Positions 23,392 through 32,557 of a stretch of 64,000 nt of DNA are shown in pieces. This DNA comes from Pyrrhosoma nymphula. Lineage: Eukaryota > Arthropoda > Insecta > Odonata > Coenagrionidae. The notes under the pieces were generated by a model that saw only the letters and a program-made list of their open reading frames with translations, ran no database searches and was not told the DNA's origin. Positions within the stretch are counted from its first letter, which is position 1; each line of letters begins with the position of its first letter. Where the stretch lies: assembly GCA_963573305.1 (NCBI GenBank), contig OY754330.1:18758596-18822595 (forward strand), read 5' to 3'. The position numbers and the translations under genes are program-made.

Positions 23392-23862
23392 AACTTGGTA
23401 ATTAGTGAATTTAATGACTGATTCGTGCATTATCATCAAGAGAAAATAAGTGTGCCAAATTTCAGATCGATTGAACATTGGGAAATGGGTTAGATTTCGA
23501 CAGCGCCGGCAACAGCGCTGACTACGAGTAGACAATGCGGGTTGCGTCACATTAGGGTAAAGAAATATATGTATAATCAAGTCGTTAAAACTTTCGCGGT
23601 CCATATTATGACTTATATATGTTTTTTGGGTTATCCGCGTCTTGCTAGCTGGTTCGAAGGTGGCCACCTTCGAACCAGCTAGCAAGACGCGGACAACCCA
23701 AAAAACATATATAAGTTATATGTATAATGTAAACCATTTACTTTTAGTAGATTAACTTGGTAATTAGTGAATTTAATGACTGATTCGTGCATTATCATCG
23801 AGAGAAAGTAAGTGTGCCAAATGTCAGCTTGATTGAACATTGGGAAAGGGGTTAGATTTCGA
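23392..23862. repeat. 109-bp direct repeats flanking a palindrome
   Basis: A 109-bp unit (23392-23500) recurs in the same orientation at 23754-23862 with about six substitutions. Both start AACTTGGTAATTAGTGAATT and end GGGTTAGATTTCGA. A perfect-centre palindrome lies between them. The sequences after each unit diverge (GC-rich after the first). Confidence 0.85.
23611..23716. repeat. Zero-spacer 53-bp palindrome
   Basis: Left arm 23611-23663 and right arm 23664-23716 are reverse complements with a single mismatch and no loop. The centre is GAAGGTGG|CCACCTTC. It can extrude as a cruciform. The arms are too well conserved to be old. Confidence 0.9.
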
Positions 23863-24281
23863 TTACAAGTTTCCATCCAGACAAACGACAAACGAACAGG
23901 GCAAGTTAAAATAAGCGTGGTAAAAAGGGTGGCGATCCCTCCTCACGAGTGAATGTGGACACCACAGCAACACTCACTTCACTGCAGGTGTGGTAACGTT
24001 TACCTAAACAAAGTCAAAGTAAATGTCACCTTGCCTATAACTTTGTGATGCTTTGACATGTAGAATGCAAGGAGAAACCACCACATTACATTCCCAAGGA
24101 GCTGCCTGTAACCGTCACTTTCTTTTAAATTTTTCATCCATCAACGAGGTAGTGGAACCTCCCAAGTAGCAACACGATCATACACACTATATCATTAAAC
24201 ATGCAGGGGTAGGAATTAAGCTTAAGAGCACTAGAATTCATGTGAAAACTTTCCTTCAGTGTGAGGAAAGTATAGTCGTTG
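23863..24281. other. Unannotated sequence
   Basis: Just after the second 109-bp unit, GGCAAGTTAAAATAAGCGTG resembles a SINE/LINE 3' tail. No gene was recognised. Confidence 0.4.
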
Positions 24282-24284
24282 TTA

Positions 24285-24829
24285 TGCCTGTTGCTCACGG
24301 TAAATGTTTCGGCAAAACGTTTTATAAAATCGACTTATTTTATTAAAATGAGCTTTCTAACGATAAAACCGTTTTATAAAAACGTTTTACTGAATAAAAC
24401 AGGTTCTATTACCATAAAACCGTTTTATGCAACAACCAATAAGACGTTCCGCTCATCGCGTTGATAATAATGTCGTATCCATGGGAAGCCAAACAAGGAA
24501 AACGTAAACAAATATGGCTGGAAGTTCATGGAACGTTGAGGCAGTATCCTTCTTGTTAGAAGAATGCGTTAAAGCCTTAGCACCGTTGAGTGTGATCAGA
24601 AAGTAAGTAAATAAACAGTACATATAGTTTTTAACCTAATAGTCATCCAAAAAGGAGTGCTATTATCACTTCACGTGTTCGCAAAGCGTCTCATAGATGG
24701 CAGGACATTGCGGTTTTATGAATAGTTTTACCGTGAGCAAGCAAGTACGTTTTACGTACAATTCATAAAACTTTCAATAAACATTTTATATAACTATTTT
24801 ATGGAAAATGTTACCGTGAGCAACAGGCA
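24285..24829 (+). mobile_element. PIF/Harbinger-type MITE
   Basis: This 545-bp element is flanked by TTA on both sides (24282-24284, 24830-24832). Its ends are TGCCTGTTGCTCACGGTAA and TTACCGTGAGCAACAGGCA. The 3-bp TTA duplication is the hallmark of PIF/Harbinger. Internal copies of ACCGTGAGCAA and many AAAACGTTTTAT-type inverted motifs are present. It encloses a short exon-like ORF (24514-24605). Confidence 0.8.
24514..24605 (+). CDS. Short exon-like ORF inside Harbinger-type MITE
   Basis: ATG at 24514 opens a 30-codon frame starting MAGSSWNVEAVSFLLEECV and ending SVIRK just before an in-frame stop. The same point contains a strong splice donor, AAAGTAAGT. The W-x2-E-x4-LLEE pattern resembles helix 1 of Myb/SANT-like DNA-binding proteins encoded by Harbinger elements. 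It could be the residual first exon of that accessory protein. The match is short and could be chance. Confidence 0.35.
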
Positions 24830-24840
24830 TTAAGATAGCA

Positions 24841-25165
24841 ACTAAGCTGACAGAGTCTACATGCCTATGATGGACTATGAAGAAATCGAAGTCGTCTGTG
24901 AAAAATGTGAATTAAAAGAATGTGAAAGAGGAATAATGCTTGGACAATGGTATGCCAATGTCACACAATGCCAAGAAAGAAGAATTGTGGAAGAACTAAG
25001 GGCAAATACGGATTAGGGCAATACATATAATGAATGAGGAGAACCGCTCTTAGAATTTCAAACAAATTAATAGCAGCTGTTTTAAAAATCACCCACAAGG
25101 AATTTATGCATGGAAGGATATACAATTGGAATTAGAAGTAGATTGATCAATCGATTAACGAAGTG
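24841..25165 (+). pseudogene. LINE apurinic-like endonuclease fragment
   Basis: The frame gives YMPMMDYEEIEVVCEKCEL, then GIMLGQWYANV, then ERRIVEELRA and a stop, followed in shifted frames by NEEN and CFKNHPQGIYAWKDIQ. This tracks the exonuclease-endonuclease-phosphatase domain of arthropod LINEs (YMPT-DYED-E-VE, then GDWNAVVG, then FFKNHPRRLYTWKSP). The key D-W-N is mutated to Q-W-Y, so it is inactive. Confidence 0.65.
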
Positions 25166-25504
25166 GCACTGAAATGAGTGGGAGATGATTGAAATCTCAT
25201 AAGAACTCGAAAGAAAAGGAGGGAAAACCTAATTTGCCTTATTTTAAGAAACAAGTGTCTGAAGGCCGTTTCACATGGGGCACGAAATTGCACAAATTCA
25301 AGCATGCATGTTTTTATCAATCGGGTGTGCATTCATTTACGAATTAGAGCAGGGGCCATTTTTCCATCTCGCGTTCTTGCACTTCACGGCTTTACACGAT
25401 GAAATTTGAAATACACGTTCGTAAAAACATCAGATTGTGCTATTACGTGCCCCGTAAAAAATGATCTTGATGAAGACGGCCAGAAGCACAGTAAGATCCC
25501 AGCT
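25166..25504. other. Unannotated sequence between LINE pieces
   Basis: It lies between the endonuclease fragment and a LINE ORF2 tail. No reverse-transcriptase motif is visible, so if both belong to one LINE the RT has been deleted. Confidence 0.4.
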
Positions 25505-25645
25505 GAGATACATGGAGCAAATAATGAATAATGAGGAAACATGGAAATATGTAGTGGTGAAGAGTCAAGCTGATAGAAGCATAGATTGGAAAGCCATGTC
25601 AAACCAACCTTAGGGTTGATGACCAGCAATGATGATGATGATGAC
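25505..25645 (+). pseudogene. LINE ORF2 C-terminal tail and 3' end
   Basis: The frame reads MEQIMNNEETWKYVVVKSQA, DRSIDWKAMSNQP and a stop at 25611. It is followed by GGGTTGATGACC and a (GAT)n run, the usual end of one arthropod LINE group. It may be the 3' end of the element whose endonuclease fragment lies at 24841. Confidence 0.65.
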
Positions 25646-25649
25646 AATA

Positions 25650-26095
25650 CACGATTGTGATTTAACGAGAAGTAAGTCAGTTCGTATGAGGCCATATTCA
25701 GAATAGACATTTCACAAAGAATGATACATATTCTGAGGTATGTACAAGAACAAATTGAGTCCTACTACCTCCATTCATACAATTCCTGCTTTTTCTGTGT
25801 ACCTTGACATCTAAATGAAGAAATTTCTTCGCTATTTGAAGTTAGGCTTTCGAAGGTAAAATCATGTTTCCTCAGAAATTTGCCCGAAGGGACACCTGGA
25901 CAAAAACGAAGCGTATAAAAAAATTTAATGAAAGTTTGCCACCTACCAGACCAAATTTACTACCAAATCATGCAGACAGAGAATCCACATTAAATGCACC
26001 ACACCTCATCCCTCTAGCTCAAAACTTGAGAGAGATATAAACATAATGGATACAGAATGACTGACCGACTGACTGACTGACTGACATGCTACAAA

Positions 26096-26100
<5 letters not shown>
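25650..26100. other. Unannotated sequence ending in (GACT)n
   Basis: No gene was recognised. A short GACT tandem repeat (26058-26084) precedes the first TA microsatellite. Confidence 0.45.

Positions 26101-26190
<90 letters not shown>
26101..26190. repeat. (TA)45 microsatellite
   Basis: Ninety bases of uninterrupted TA dinucleotide. The TYR/ILE-repeat ORFs across it are artefacts. Confidence 0.98.
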
Positions 26191-26194
<4 letters not shown>

Positions 26195-26361
26195 ATCTCC
26201 TCCAGCTGAATAAGGGTCCTCAGCCCGAAAGCTACCCCTAAGCAGTGGACACCGGTGTCGTCATGGATCATCTGCCAGTGAGTTTCCACTGATTTACTTT
26301 CCTATCCTTCCCCAACCTCAACGCCTTGTTGCTAGCATATACTTTTATATTTATTTCCTTT

Positions 26362-26366
<5 letters not shown>

Positions 26367-26432
<66 letters not shown>
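26367..26432. repeat. (TA)33 microsatellite
   Basis: Sixty-six bases of uninterrupted TA repeat. Between the two TA tracts lies CTGAATAAGGGTCCTCAGCC followed by CGAAAGC (26206-26236), which looks like a strongly degenerate hammerhead core with a GGG/CCC stem II. Confidence 0.97.
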
Positions 26433-26436
<4 letters not shown>

Positions 26437-26529
26437 TGGTAGAAAATCGCTCTCGGCGACGATGCACATGCATAAATAAAACATTGATACACTAAACAAA
26501 CACAGAAACACGCAAAAAGGACACTCACA

Positions 26530-27044
26530 AAAGAAAACTTGTACGTTTCGACGTCAGGACGCCATCGTCAGCGGTAGAAGAATGATGAGTCCGCTCTGTT
26601 CCCTTGGGAAGGAAAGGGCAGAGAGGAAGGAAAGGGGGGGGGGGGTAAGTGCGAATGGATAGTGGTGGGGAGAGAGAGGTGGCTATTGGGCTTTTAATTC
26701 AATGGGCTAGGTTTAGCCCGGGCTTTTCGAATGCTCTTGTCACCCAAATATGGGCGTATTCACGAATTTTCACGTCAACATTACCGGCGGATTCAGGAAG
26801 GGCTTCTATGATCTCTAGGGAGAAACAATCGTCAAAATTTTGAGAGTGGGAGGAGGTATGTTTGGGAATGGGATCAAGAAAAGGTGGAGTTTTGGTGGCA
26901 TGGCGGTGATTGTTCATACGGATATTGAGGGGGGTGGTACATTTTCCCACATAGAAGGCAGGGCAGAAATTGCAGGAAAGGCGGTAGATGATGTTGCTGG
27001 TGGTACAATGGTTTTGTGAGGAAACGTTTAATGAAGATTTCTAC
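26530..27044 (-). pseudogene. Inverted PLE copy: GIY-YIG endonuclease, RT deleted
   Basis: On the minus strand, 27044-27014 repeats an early piece of the adjacent plus-strand PLE (27163-27197). It then jumps about 1.6 kb ahead to the GIY-YIG start, equivalent to 28780. It continues through YVGKCTTPLNIRMNNHR, HSQNFDDCFSLEIIEAL and IREYAHIWVTRAFEKPGLN to a stop at about 26699. The R-x3-NNHR helix and the late Glu of the endonuclease are present. This copy therefore keeps exactly the endonuclease half that the plus-strand copy has lost. Confidence 0.85.
26535..26590 (-). ncRNA. Hammerhead-like motif 3' of inverted PLE copy
   Basis: The minus strand has CUGACGA (26565-26571), one unpaired U, stem II GGCG-UCCUGA-CGUC, and GAAA (26546-26549) followed by CGUAC. 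The conserved core is intact, but I cannot draw a good stem I. Stem III would have only two pairs with a GUU triplet. It lies about 110 bp after the endonuclease stop codon. Confidence 0.6.
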
Positions 27045-28851
27045 ACTACAGAAAAACTGGGAAACTCAACCTAAGCCTTCAACCCCCAACTCCGTTCATC
27101 CCCTTGCAAAATTTGTTCCACCGTCCCAACGTGAACCCAAACCACTTCCCTCAAATCATCCAGTAGAAATCTTCATTAAACGTTTCCTCACAAAAATATC
27201 TGACAATTCATTCCTCCAATCCTTGAATCCACCCAAAAATCTCTCGCGTCCCGAATCCCTTGCCTTAAAAAAATTAATTAATAACGATGAGATCATCATC
27301 ACCAAGGCAGATAAGGGATCTACAGTTGTCGTTCTTGACAAGCAAAGCTATATAGCTGAAGGTCTACGGCAATTAAATGATTCTTCCTCCTATACCCCTC
27401 TTCCTCATGATCCAAATCCTGATTTTCAAAAAGAAATCAGCTCATTCCTCCAGGAATTCGGCCCAAGTGAAGGCCTATCCCCCTCTGACATCGCCATACT
27501 ATCACCCCTTCATTTCAAAACTCCGCATTTTTACATGCTCCCGAAAGTGCACAAAATCAACAATCCCGGTCGCCCAATAGTCTCCAGCATCAATTCCCCT
27601 ACTGAGCGCATATCAGCACTTGTTGACCATTACCTCAAACCCCTAGTCATATCTCTTCCCTCCTTCATCAAAGATTCTTACCACTTCCTCAACCTTCTCC
27701 ACGCCGTCTCTATCCCCCCTAATGCTACTTTACTCATGGCCACTATAGACGTTACCTCCCTTTATACGTCCATCCCTCACGATGAAGGCATAAATTCATT
27801 AAAGTTTTATTTATCCCAACGCCCAAAACCACACTTTCCCTCCACAAATTTCATCATCCGCCTAGCCGAAATGGTTTTAACAAAAAATGCTTTCTCCTTT
27901 AATAATCAAATTTTTCTTCAAACTAAAGGCGCCGCCATGGGTACTCGCATGTCACCATCTTATGCCAACCTGTTCATGGGCCATCTCGAAACCACTTTCT
28001 TAAAAAATCAAACACATAAACCTCTCTTCTGGGCCCGCTACATTGACGACATATTCGTCCTCTGGCCTCACGGCCGTGATTCTTTATCTTCTTTCATTTC
28101 CACACTGAACTCTTTATTCTCAGTTTCCTTCACATCTTCCATTTCTGACTCCTTAATTACGTTCCTGGATATTAATATCCAAATTAAGGACAGTAAATTC
28201 ATCACCTCCGTCCACAAAAAACCCACTAACCACGACCAATACCTCCATTTTAACAGCTGTCATCCTTCTCACACCAAACGCTCAATCCCTTATTCCCTTT
28301 CTATCCGCGGCCACCGGATCTGCAGCAATGCCCCCTCTCTAAAAGAATATATCGAAACTCTCCATCACTCCCTCAGAGAACGTGAGTACCCAGAGAAGTT
28401 GCTTTTAAATAAAATCCTGTCTCCTACTGCAAAATATACCCCTCGGACCAAGACCCACCAACCTGACCAACTTAACCTTGTCACCACATTCTTCCCTGGT
28501 GCACACAGGATCAAAAACATATTGAAAGACCTGTATCCAATCTTAAAAAACAATACCTCTACTTCCCTCCTCCTACCTTCATGTCCCAAAGTTTCCTATA
28601 AGCGTCCCTCAAATCTGCGGGACATTTTAAAATCCACTAGACCCTCCCTGCAACCCACCGCCCCCCCTCCGCCACTTTCCTCAACATGCGGACGCCCGAG
28701 GTGCAAATGCTGCTCTCTCCTCCGCCCCTCCGCCACCCCCTCCCTCAAAAGATCTTCCTCTACGGCCAATTGTACCACCAGCAACATCATCTACCGCCTT
28801 TCCTGCAATTTCTGCCCTGCCTTCTATGTGGGAATGTATTTTAAATATTGA
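27016..28851 (+). CDS. Penelope-like reverse transcriptase, truncated at both ends
   Basis: This is the longest ORF in the window (611 codons). PLE reverse transcriptase copies element RNA onto chromosomal DNA. Visible motifs in order: ITKADKGSTVVVLDKQSY (about residue 95), LPKVHKINNPGRPIVSS (about 175), ATIDVTSLYTSIP (about 242) with the first catalytic Asp, TKGAAMGTRMSPSYANLFMG (about 305), ARYIDDIFVLW (about 341) with the catalytic DD, and the KKPTNHDQYLHFNSCHPSH block (about 405). A C-x-C-C cluster near 570 leads into the GIY-YIG start, IIYRLSCNFCPAFYVG, where the homology stops. The remaining endonuclease and 3' UTR are missing. The first ~10 codons lie in the inverted copy, so ATG 27016 is not the native start; the native N-terminus is lost. 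No internal stop suggests a young copy. Codons are C-rich compared with the AT-rich flanks. Confidence 0.95.
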   Translation: MRKRLMKISTLQKNWETQPKPSTPNSVHPLAKFVPPSQREPKPLPSNHPVEIFIKRFLTKISDNSFLQSLNPPKNLSRPESLALKKLINNDEIIITKADKGSTVVVLDKQSYIAEGLRQLNDSSSYTPLPHDPNPDFQKEISSFLQEFGPSEGLSPSDIAILSPLHFKTPHFYMLPKVHKINNPGRPIVSSINSPTERISALVDHYLKPLVISLPSFIKDSYHFLNLLHAVSIPPNATLLMATIDVTSLYTSIPHDEGINSLKFYLSQRPKPHFPSTNFIIRLAEMVLTKNAFSFNNQIFLQTKGAAMGTRMSPSYANLFMGHLETTFLKNQTHKPLFWARYIDDIFVLWPHGRDSLSSFISTLNSLFSVSFTSSISDSLITFLDINIQIKDSKFITSVHKKPTNHDQYLHFNSCHPSHTKRSIPYSLSIRGHRICSNAPSLKEYIETLHHSLREREYPEKLLLNKILSPTAKYTPRTKTHQPDQLNLVTTFFPGAHRIKNILKDLYPILKNNTSTSLLLPSCPKVSYKRPSNLRDILKSTRPSLQPTAPPPPLSSTCGRPRCKCCSLLRPSATPSLKRSSSTANCTTSNIIYRLSCNFCPAFYVGMYFKY

Positions 28852-29460
28852 GTTATCGCTTACATGTCGCTTGTAGTTTTGACTGTATTTAGATTTTCGT
28901 GGTATGTACAGTGCAAGATATCTTCCGTAAGATGTTGAGCAATCTGGGTATTCGCTAGTCTCGGCATCTTTTATTTGTTATAAGATAATTGAAGCTTTGA
29001 CAATTCACGAACCGTTAGTGAGCCGATCATTAAGAGAGGGAAACGGATCTCCCGCCTTTCCACTATGAGTCACTAAAAAGGTGAGATTACAAAATAACCC
29101 CCCAGGGTATAAATTCAGTCGACGTACTAGTTTTTTGTTTCGATTTCAGTTAGAAAGGCAGATGGCGTGGGAAGCCGTGGAGAGGCCAAGGTTGTAGAAG
29201 CAGCAAGTTGGAGTTCATTCAAGAGTCATTCTAACGGTCTGGTCAGTTTCATTATGACATTCCATTCTTTTTCATTTCTCCTTCCTACCACCCATATATA
29301 TTTCTCTTTCTCATACCTCACCCCTCCTTGTCATGATTCCCAGTGATGATATGTGACTCGCAGCACTTATCTTGAGTGTAAGTCACTGAGGAAATCACAT
29401 AACGGACATACCTTCCTCAGCCTCCTTTACCTCACCAACCCATCCGAGTACAGGCGGATG
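28852..29460. other. Unannotated sequence
   Basis: It follows the abrupt end of PLE homology. No gene or hammerhead was recognised. Confidence 0.45.
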
Positions 29461-30170
29461 TAGTAGACCTGTTCGATTATTCGATTAATTGAATTGTCGA
29501 TTCAATTATTTTTACAATTGGCCGTTGGTCGATGATTGATGATGATGATCGATTGATCGATGTCGATTGCGATAATCGACACGATTGTAAATGTTTTTCA
29601 AGTTTCAATTATTTTTCAATTGTCAATTGTTATTCAATTCGCAATTATTCTCCGGTAATCGATTAACTGACGATTATTGATTCGCTATGGATTGAAAATT
29701 GCTCGTTTAAACTTGTTCGCTTTTGCTCAACGCCGGCCTGATGGCCGACGCTGCTGTTGCTTGCCGCTCGCTGTTGGTCAGATGCACTTTCCTCGTTCCA
29801 CACTGCAAGAATGATCTCATCTGCCTGTTTTCAAATAGCGATATATTCCATTAATTAATAAAAGATAACTAATGAAATTATTTTTTTGTTATTCAAATTA
29901 GTTCTTCCATTCTTCTCAATGCCAAAGGAAAACCTTTGAAAAGTACTATCCAATGGAGTCCTATCAATTAATTGGTTGACGTCAATAAATTAAGAAATGA
30001 CAATTAATTGACACTTATTTCGATGTAAATTATTGACCTTTGATAATAAATTGAATTCATACTTCAATTAATTGTCAATTCTACAATTACCGACAGTTGA
30101 ATCGACCACGTTTCCAATTTTTCTTATAATTGATCGATATCGATTTTTTTCAATAATCGAACAGGCCTGT
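29461..30170. repeat. Inverted-repeat element rich in TCGATTA motifs
   Basis: The left end, CCTGTTCGATTATTCGATTA, and the right end, AATAATCGAACAGG, are inverted. The interior repeats TCGATTA, CAATTAATTG and ATCGAT motifs many times. This is the look of a hAT-type MITE, but I found no target duplication. Confidence 0.55.
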
Positions 30171-30551
30171 GGTTGATGTTCCCTCACCCATACCTTTGCT
30201 GGTGCCCATACACTTCAATTCGACCCGACTCTTTCCATTTGTCGGAACCCCCCTTTACTCAACCCCGTCCGGAGCTAGCTGGGAGAGACAGGCGTCGTTA
30301 CATTCAACGATACCTAACTTCGCAGATCGAGCGAAAACCAGTTTTTTCCGTCGTGACAGGCTGTTTTTCCCATAATTCAAACTAATTTAACAAAATTATA
30401 TCTGCATCAAGACATAAATAAAGGGGATTTTACTGGTTTTATTTTTTATGCTAAGTAATTCGATCTGATTATTAGTCCCTGCGACACCTCATATTCATGG
30501 CGCAACTGCTTACAGTATTAACTAACCAATGAAACATGCGGAATATCAAAT
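30171..30551. other. Unannotated sequence
   Basis: Two overlapping ORFs (30169-30385) have no recognisable motif. Confidence 0.4.
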
Positions 30552-31190
30552 TCATCTACATCTACATACTACCCCGCAAACCGCCTCAATAGGCGCGTGG
30601 CGGGGGGTGTTAGGACACCAGCCGTTTACATATAAACATGGAAACGATCCAATGAAATTACGCCTAGCATTTATTAAAGTCCCTTATTGTTCGGGGGAAA
30701 AACGAATTCCCATACCTATCCGTTCGGCTAAATATCTCTCTTAATATATCGTTTCTGTCGGACCTGGAAATATATTGGGTTTCTAATATGATGTTCTCCG
30801 TGTCGCTCTGAAAGATATCTATTCTCAATTGCTCGAGTAATCTAAGCCTAGCGCGCAGCCTCCGAGTCTCTAGCGGTTCCCAGCCTAATTCGTTTAACAT
30901 CTGTGTAACGCTGTCTGTACCCCCGTAGCAGTTTTTGACGAATCGCGCAGCTTTCCTTTGTACTTCATTAAGTTCCCGGATTAAGTCTTTCTGCACCGGA
31001 TCCCATATGCTCGCTGCATATTCAAGGTGTGGCCGGACGAGTGCGAAATAGCACCTCTCTTTTACTTTTTCATCCGAAAATCTTCCCACAATACGCTTGA
31101 CGAATCCTAGCTTCTTCAGAGCTCTGCCACAAATATTTCTTACATGTGTGTGAGGATCGCCGAGCTTCGCTAATTTGGACGCGATCTCTC
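30552..31190 (-). pseudogene. CR1-like LINE 3' end: RT C-terminus and tail
   Basis: The minus strand encodes HVRNICGRALKKLGFVKRI, RFSDEKVKERCYFALVRPHL and EYAASIWDPVQ, then QRKAARFVKNCYG, LGWEPLETRRLRARL and FFPRTIRDFN. This is the conserved end of CR1/L2-type ORF2 (YFALVRPHLEYAS-WDP, QRRAARFV, LGW-L--RR). It is open for about 170 codons, so it is recent. Below it lies the GGCGCGTGGCGGGGGGTGT block and the ATCTAC repeat tail, the usual CR1 3' end in arthropods. The copy is truncated at its 5' side near 31190. Confidence 0.9.
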
Positions 31191-31449
31191 CGTCAACTTA
31201 CCCTACTCCCCGCTGAGGGCGCTAATCTCGGATGTCGCCTAAAGCTCTGTACTAGGAAAGTACGGTCAACGTTTGATCTCGGCAAATGCCGACAATCGAG
31301 GCTTCTGATTGGTTGTTCCCGTACATTATTGGCCTACGCGAGTGTTTTGTTAGCGTCAGTTGCCCGTTAGAAATCATTGGGAGTGGTTGTGTTGTGTGGG
31401 AGTGGAAGCAGCGTAGCGTTTTTTAATATTTGGTTGGTTGGTTGTCAAT

Positions 31450-31602
31450 ATGCCTCAGTGTTGTGCAGTTGGTTGTTCAACGCAGGCGAAGAAAGGGACG
31501 AAGTTATATCTTATCCCTTCGGGAGCAGGGAATGAAGTAAGAAGAAGAAAATGGCTGCAAATGATATCCGGAGCTCACTGGATTCCAAAGGATGCCCGTG
31601 AG
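31450..31602 (+). CDS. THAP-domain first exon of P-type element
   Basis: Starting at ATG 31450, the exon encodes MPQCCAVGCSTQ, then GTKLYLIPSGAG, then RRKWLQMISGAHW, and ends at a consensus donor, GAG|GTAAGT (31603). This is the N-terminal half of a THAP zinc finger: the C-x-x-x-C pair, the conserved Pro of the loop, and the invariant Trp in RRKW. The second metal pair (C-x2-H) should be in the next exon, and I could not locate it. The upstream ATG at 31438 would add four residues; the MPxCC start is usual for the family. No stop occurs before the donor. Confidence 0.8.
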
Positions 31603-32329
31603 GTAAGTTCCGAATTGTTAACGATGTTATTGTGAACGAAAGCGCTAGAATTTCATGCCTTTTTCTAACTTATATGTTTTTCGTGCAGTGATTTGGATTT
31701 ATTGATAAACATAATTTCTTCATAAACGTGCAAATGCAAACCACGTGAGCAATTAATAGGTATTGTTTTATTTTTGCATAGTTGTTGATAGAATTGTGTG
31801 CCTTTATTTCTCTCACGCGTGAATAATACAGTGAATGAATGTTACTATTATTAATGCACCATTTGTGGATAAAAGTGAATTTACAAACCGCGTGCTTAAT
31901 TATGAGGTGTCGTCTATGTGGTGAATGTAATCAACCCATTCAAAATTGATTTGCTTGCGAAAATATGCCTCCTGATTACACACGAATTCCTACATAATCG
32001 GCTCTTTAGTGCGAACCTGGAGTTGAACATTTCCAGAGCATTGTTATTTTTATTGTATTACACCTTGACACATTTCCTCGTGATAGCCTTAGTTCTGTAA
32101 CGCCAACTAATCTTATTAAGATCACAATGAGAAACGATTGTCTATGAACGGATGTTGTACTATTACAATAGGCATCAGGGGAGTGGGTTTTTTATCATGT
32201 CCACAAAAGCATCTCTTTTCATATGTCTACTGCTGCTTTCATGCAGCTAAGTGCAAATTGATTTTTCCTGGATAATATGTTGAAATCAGTCGCTATATAT
32301 GTTTAACTCCTAAAATGTTTCCTCTCTAG

Positions 32330-32557
32330 ATCTTCACAATGATGTAACTGCAGAGGAGTTACTGGGAGAACAAGCTGATGCGAGCATACCAGCTGAAGCA
32401 GGAGTGGATATATCCCTGTGATGCAGTGACCCAGGTGATGCACTCCACCCCTGCTAAGGAGAATGTCACAGAGGAAATTGAGGAACTAAGGAGGGAACTT
32501 ATGTCATTGAAGAGGGAGATCCGTAAATGTGTGTGCTTGTTGTGTTGTGTGTTGTAA
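32330..32557 (+). CDS. Possible downstream exon with coiled-coil of P-type element
   Basis: A polypyrimidine tract and acceptor, TTTCCTCTCTAG, at 32318-32329 precede this segment. One frame gives QLKQEWIYPCDAVTQVMH, then STPAKENVTEEIEELRRELM and SLKREIRKC, a heptad-like coiled coil as found after the THAP finger in P transposases and THAP proteins. Another frame opens at the acceptor with DVTAEELLGEQADASIPAEA. The frame choice is unresolved, and one indel may separate them. Confidence 0.45.

Noticed and set aside
26089..26528. Two ORFs with long Tyr-Ile repeats
   Set aside because: They are translations of the TA microsatellites.
27016..27045. ATG at 27016 as the native PLE start
   Set aside because: The first codons lie in the adjacent inverted copy and are antisense PLE sequence; the native N-terminus is missing.
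29461..30170. hAT call for the TCGATTA-rich element
   Set aside because: The inverted ends are clear, but no 8-bp duplication was found, so only a generic repeat is reported.
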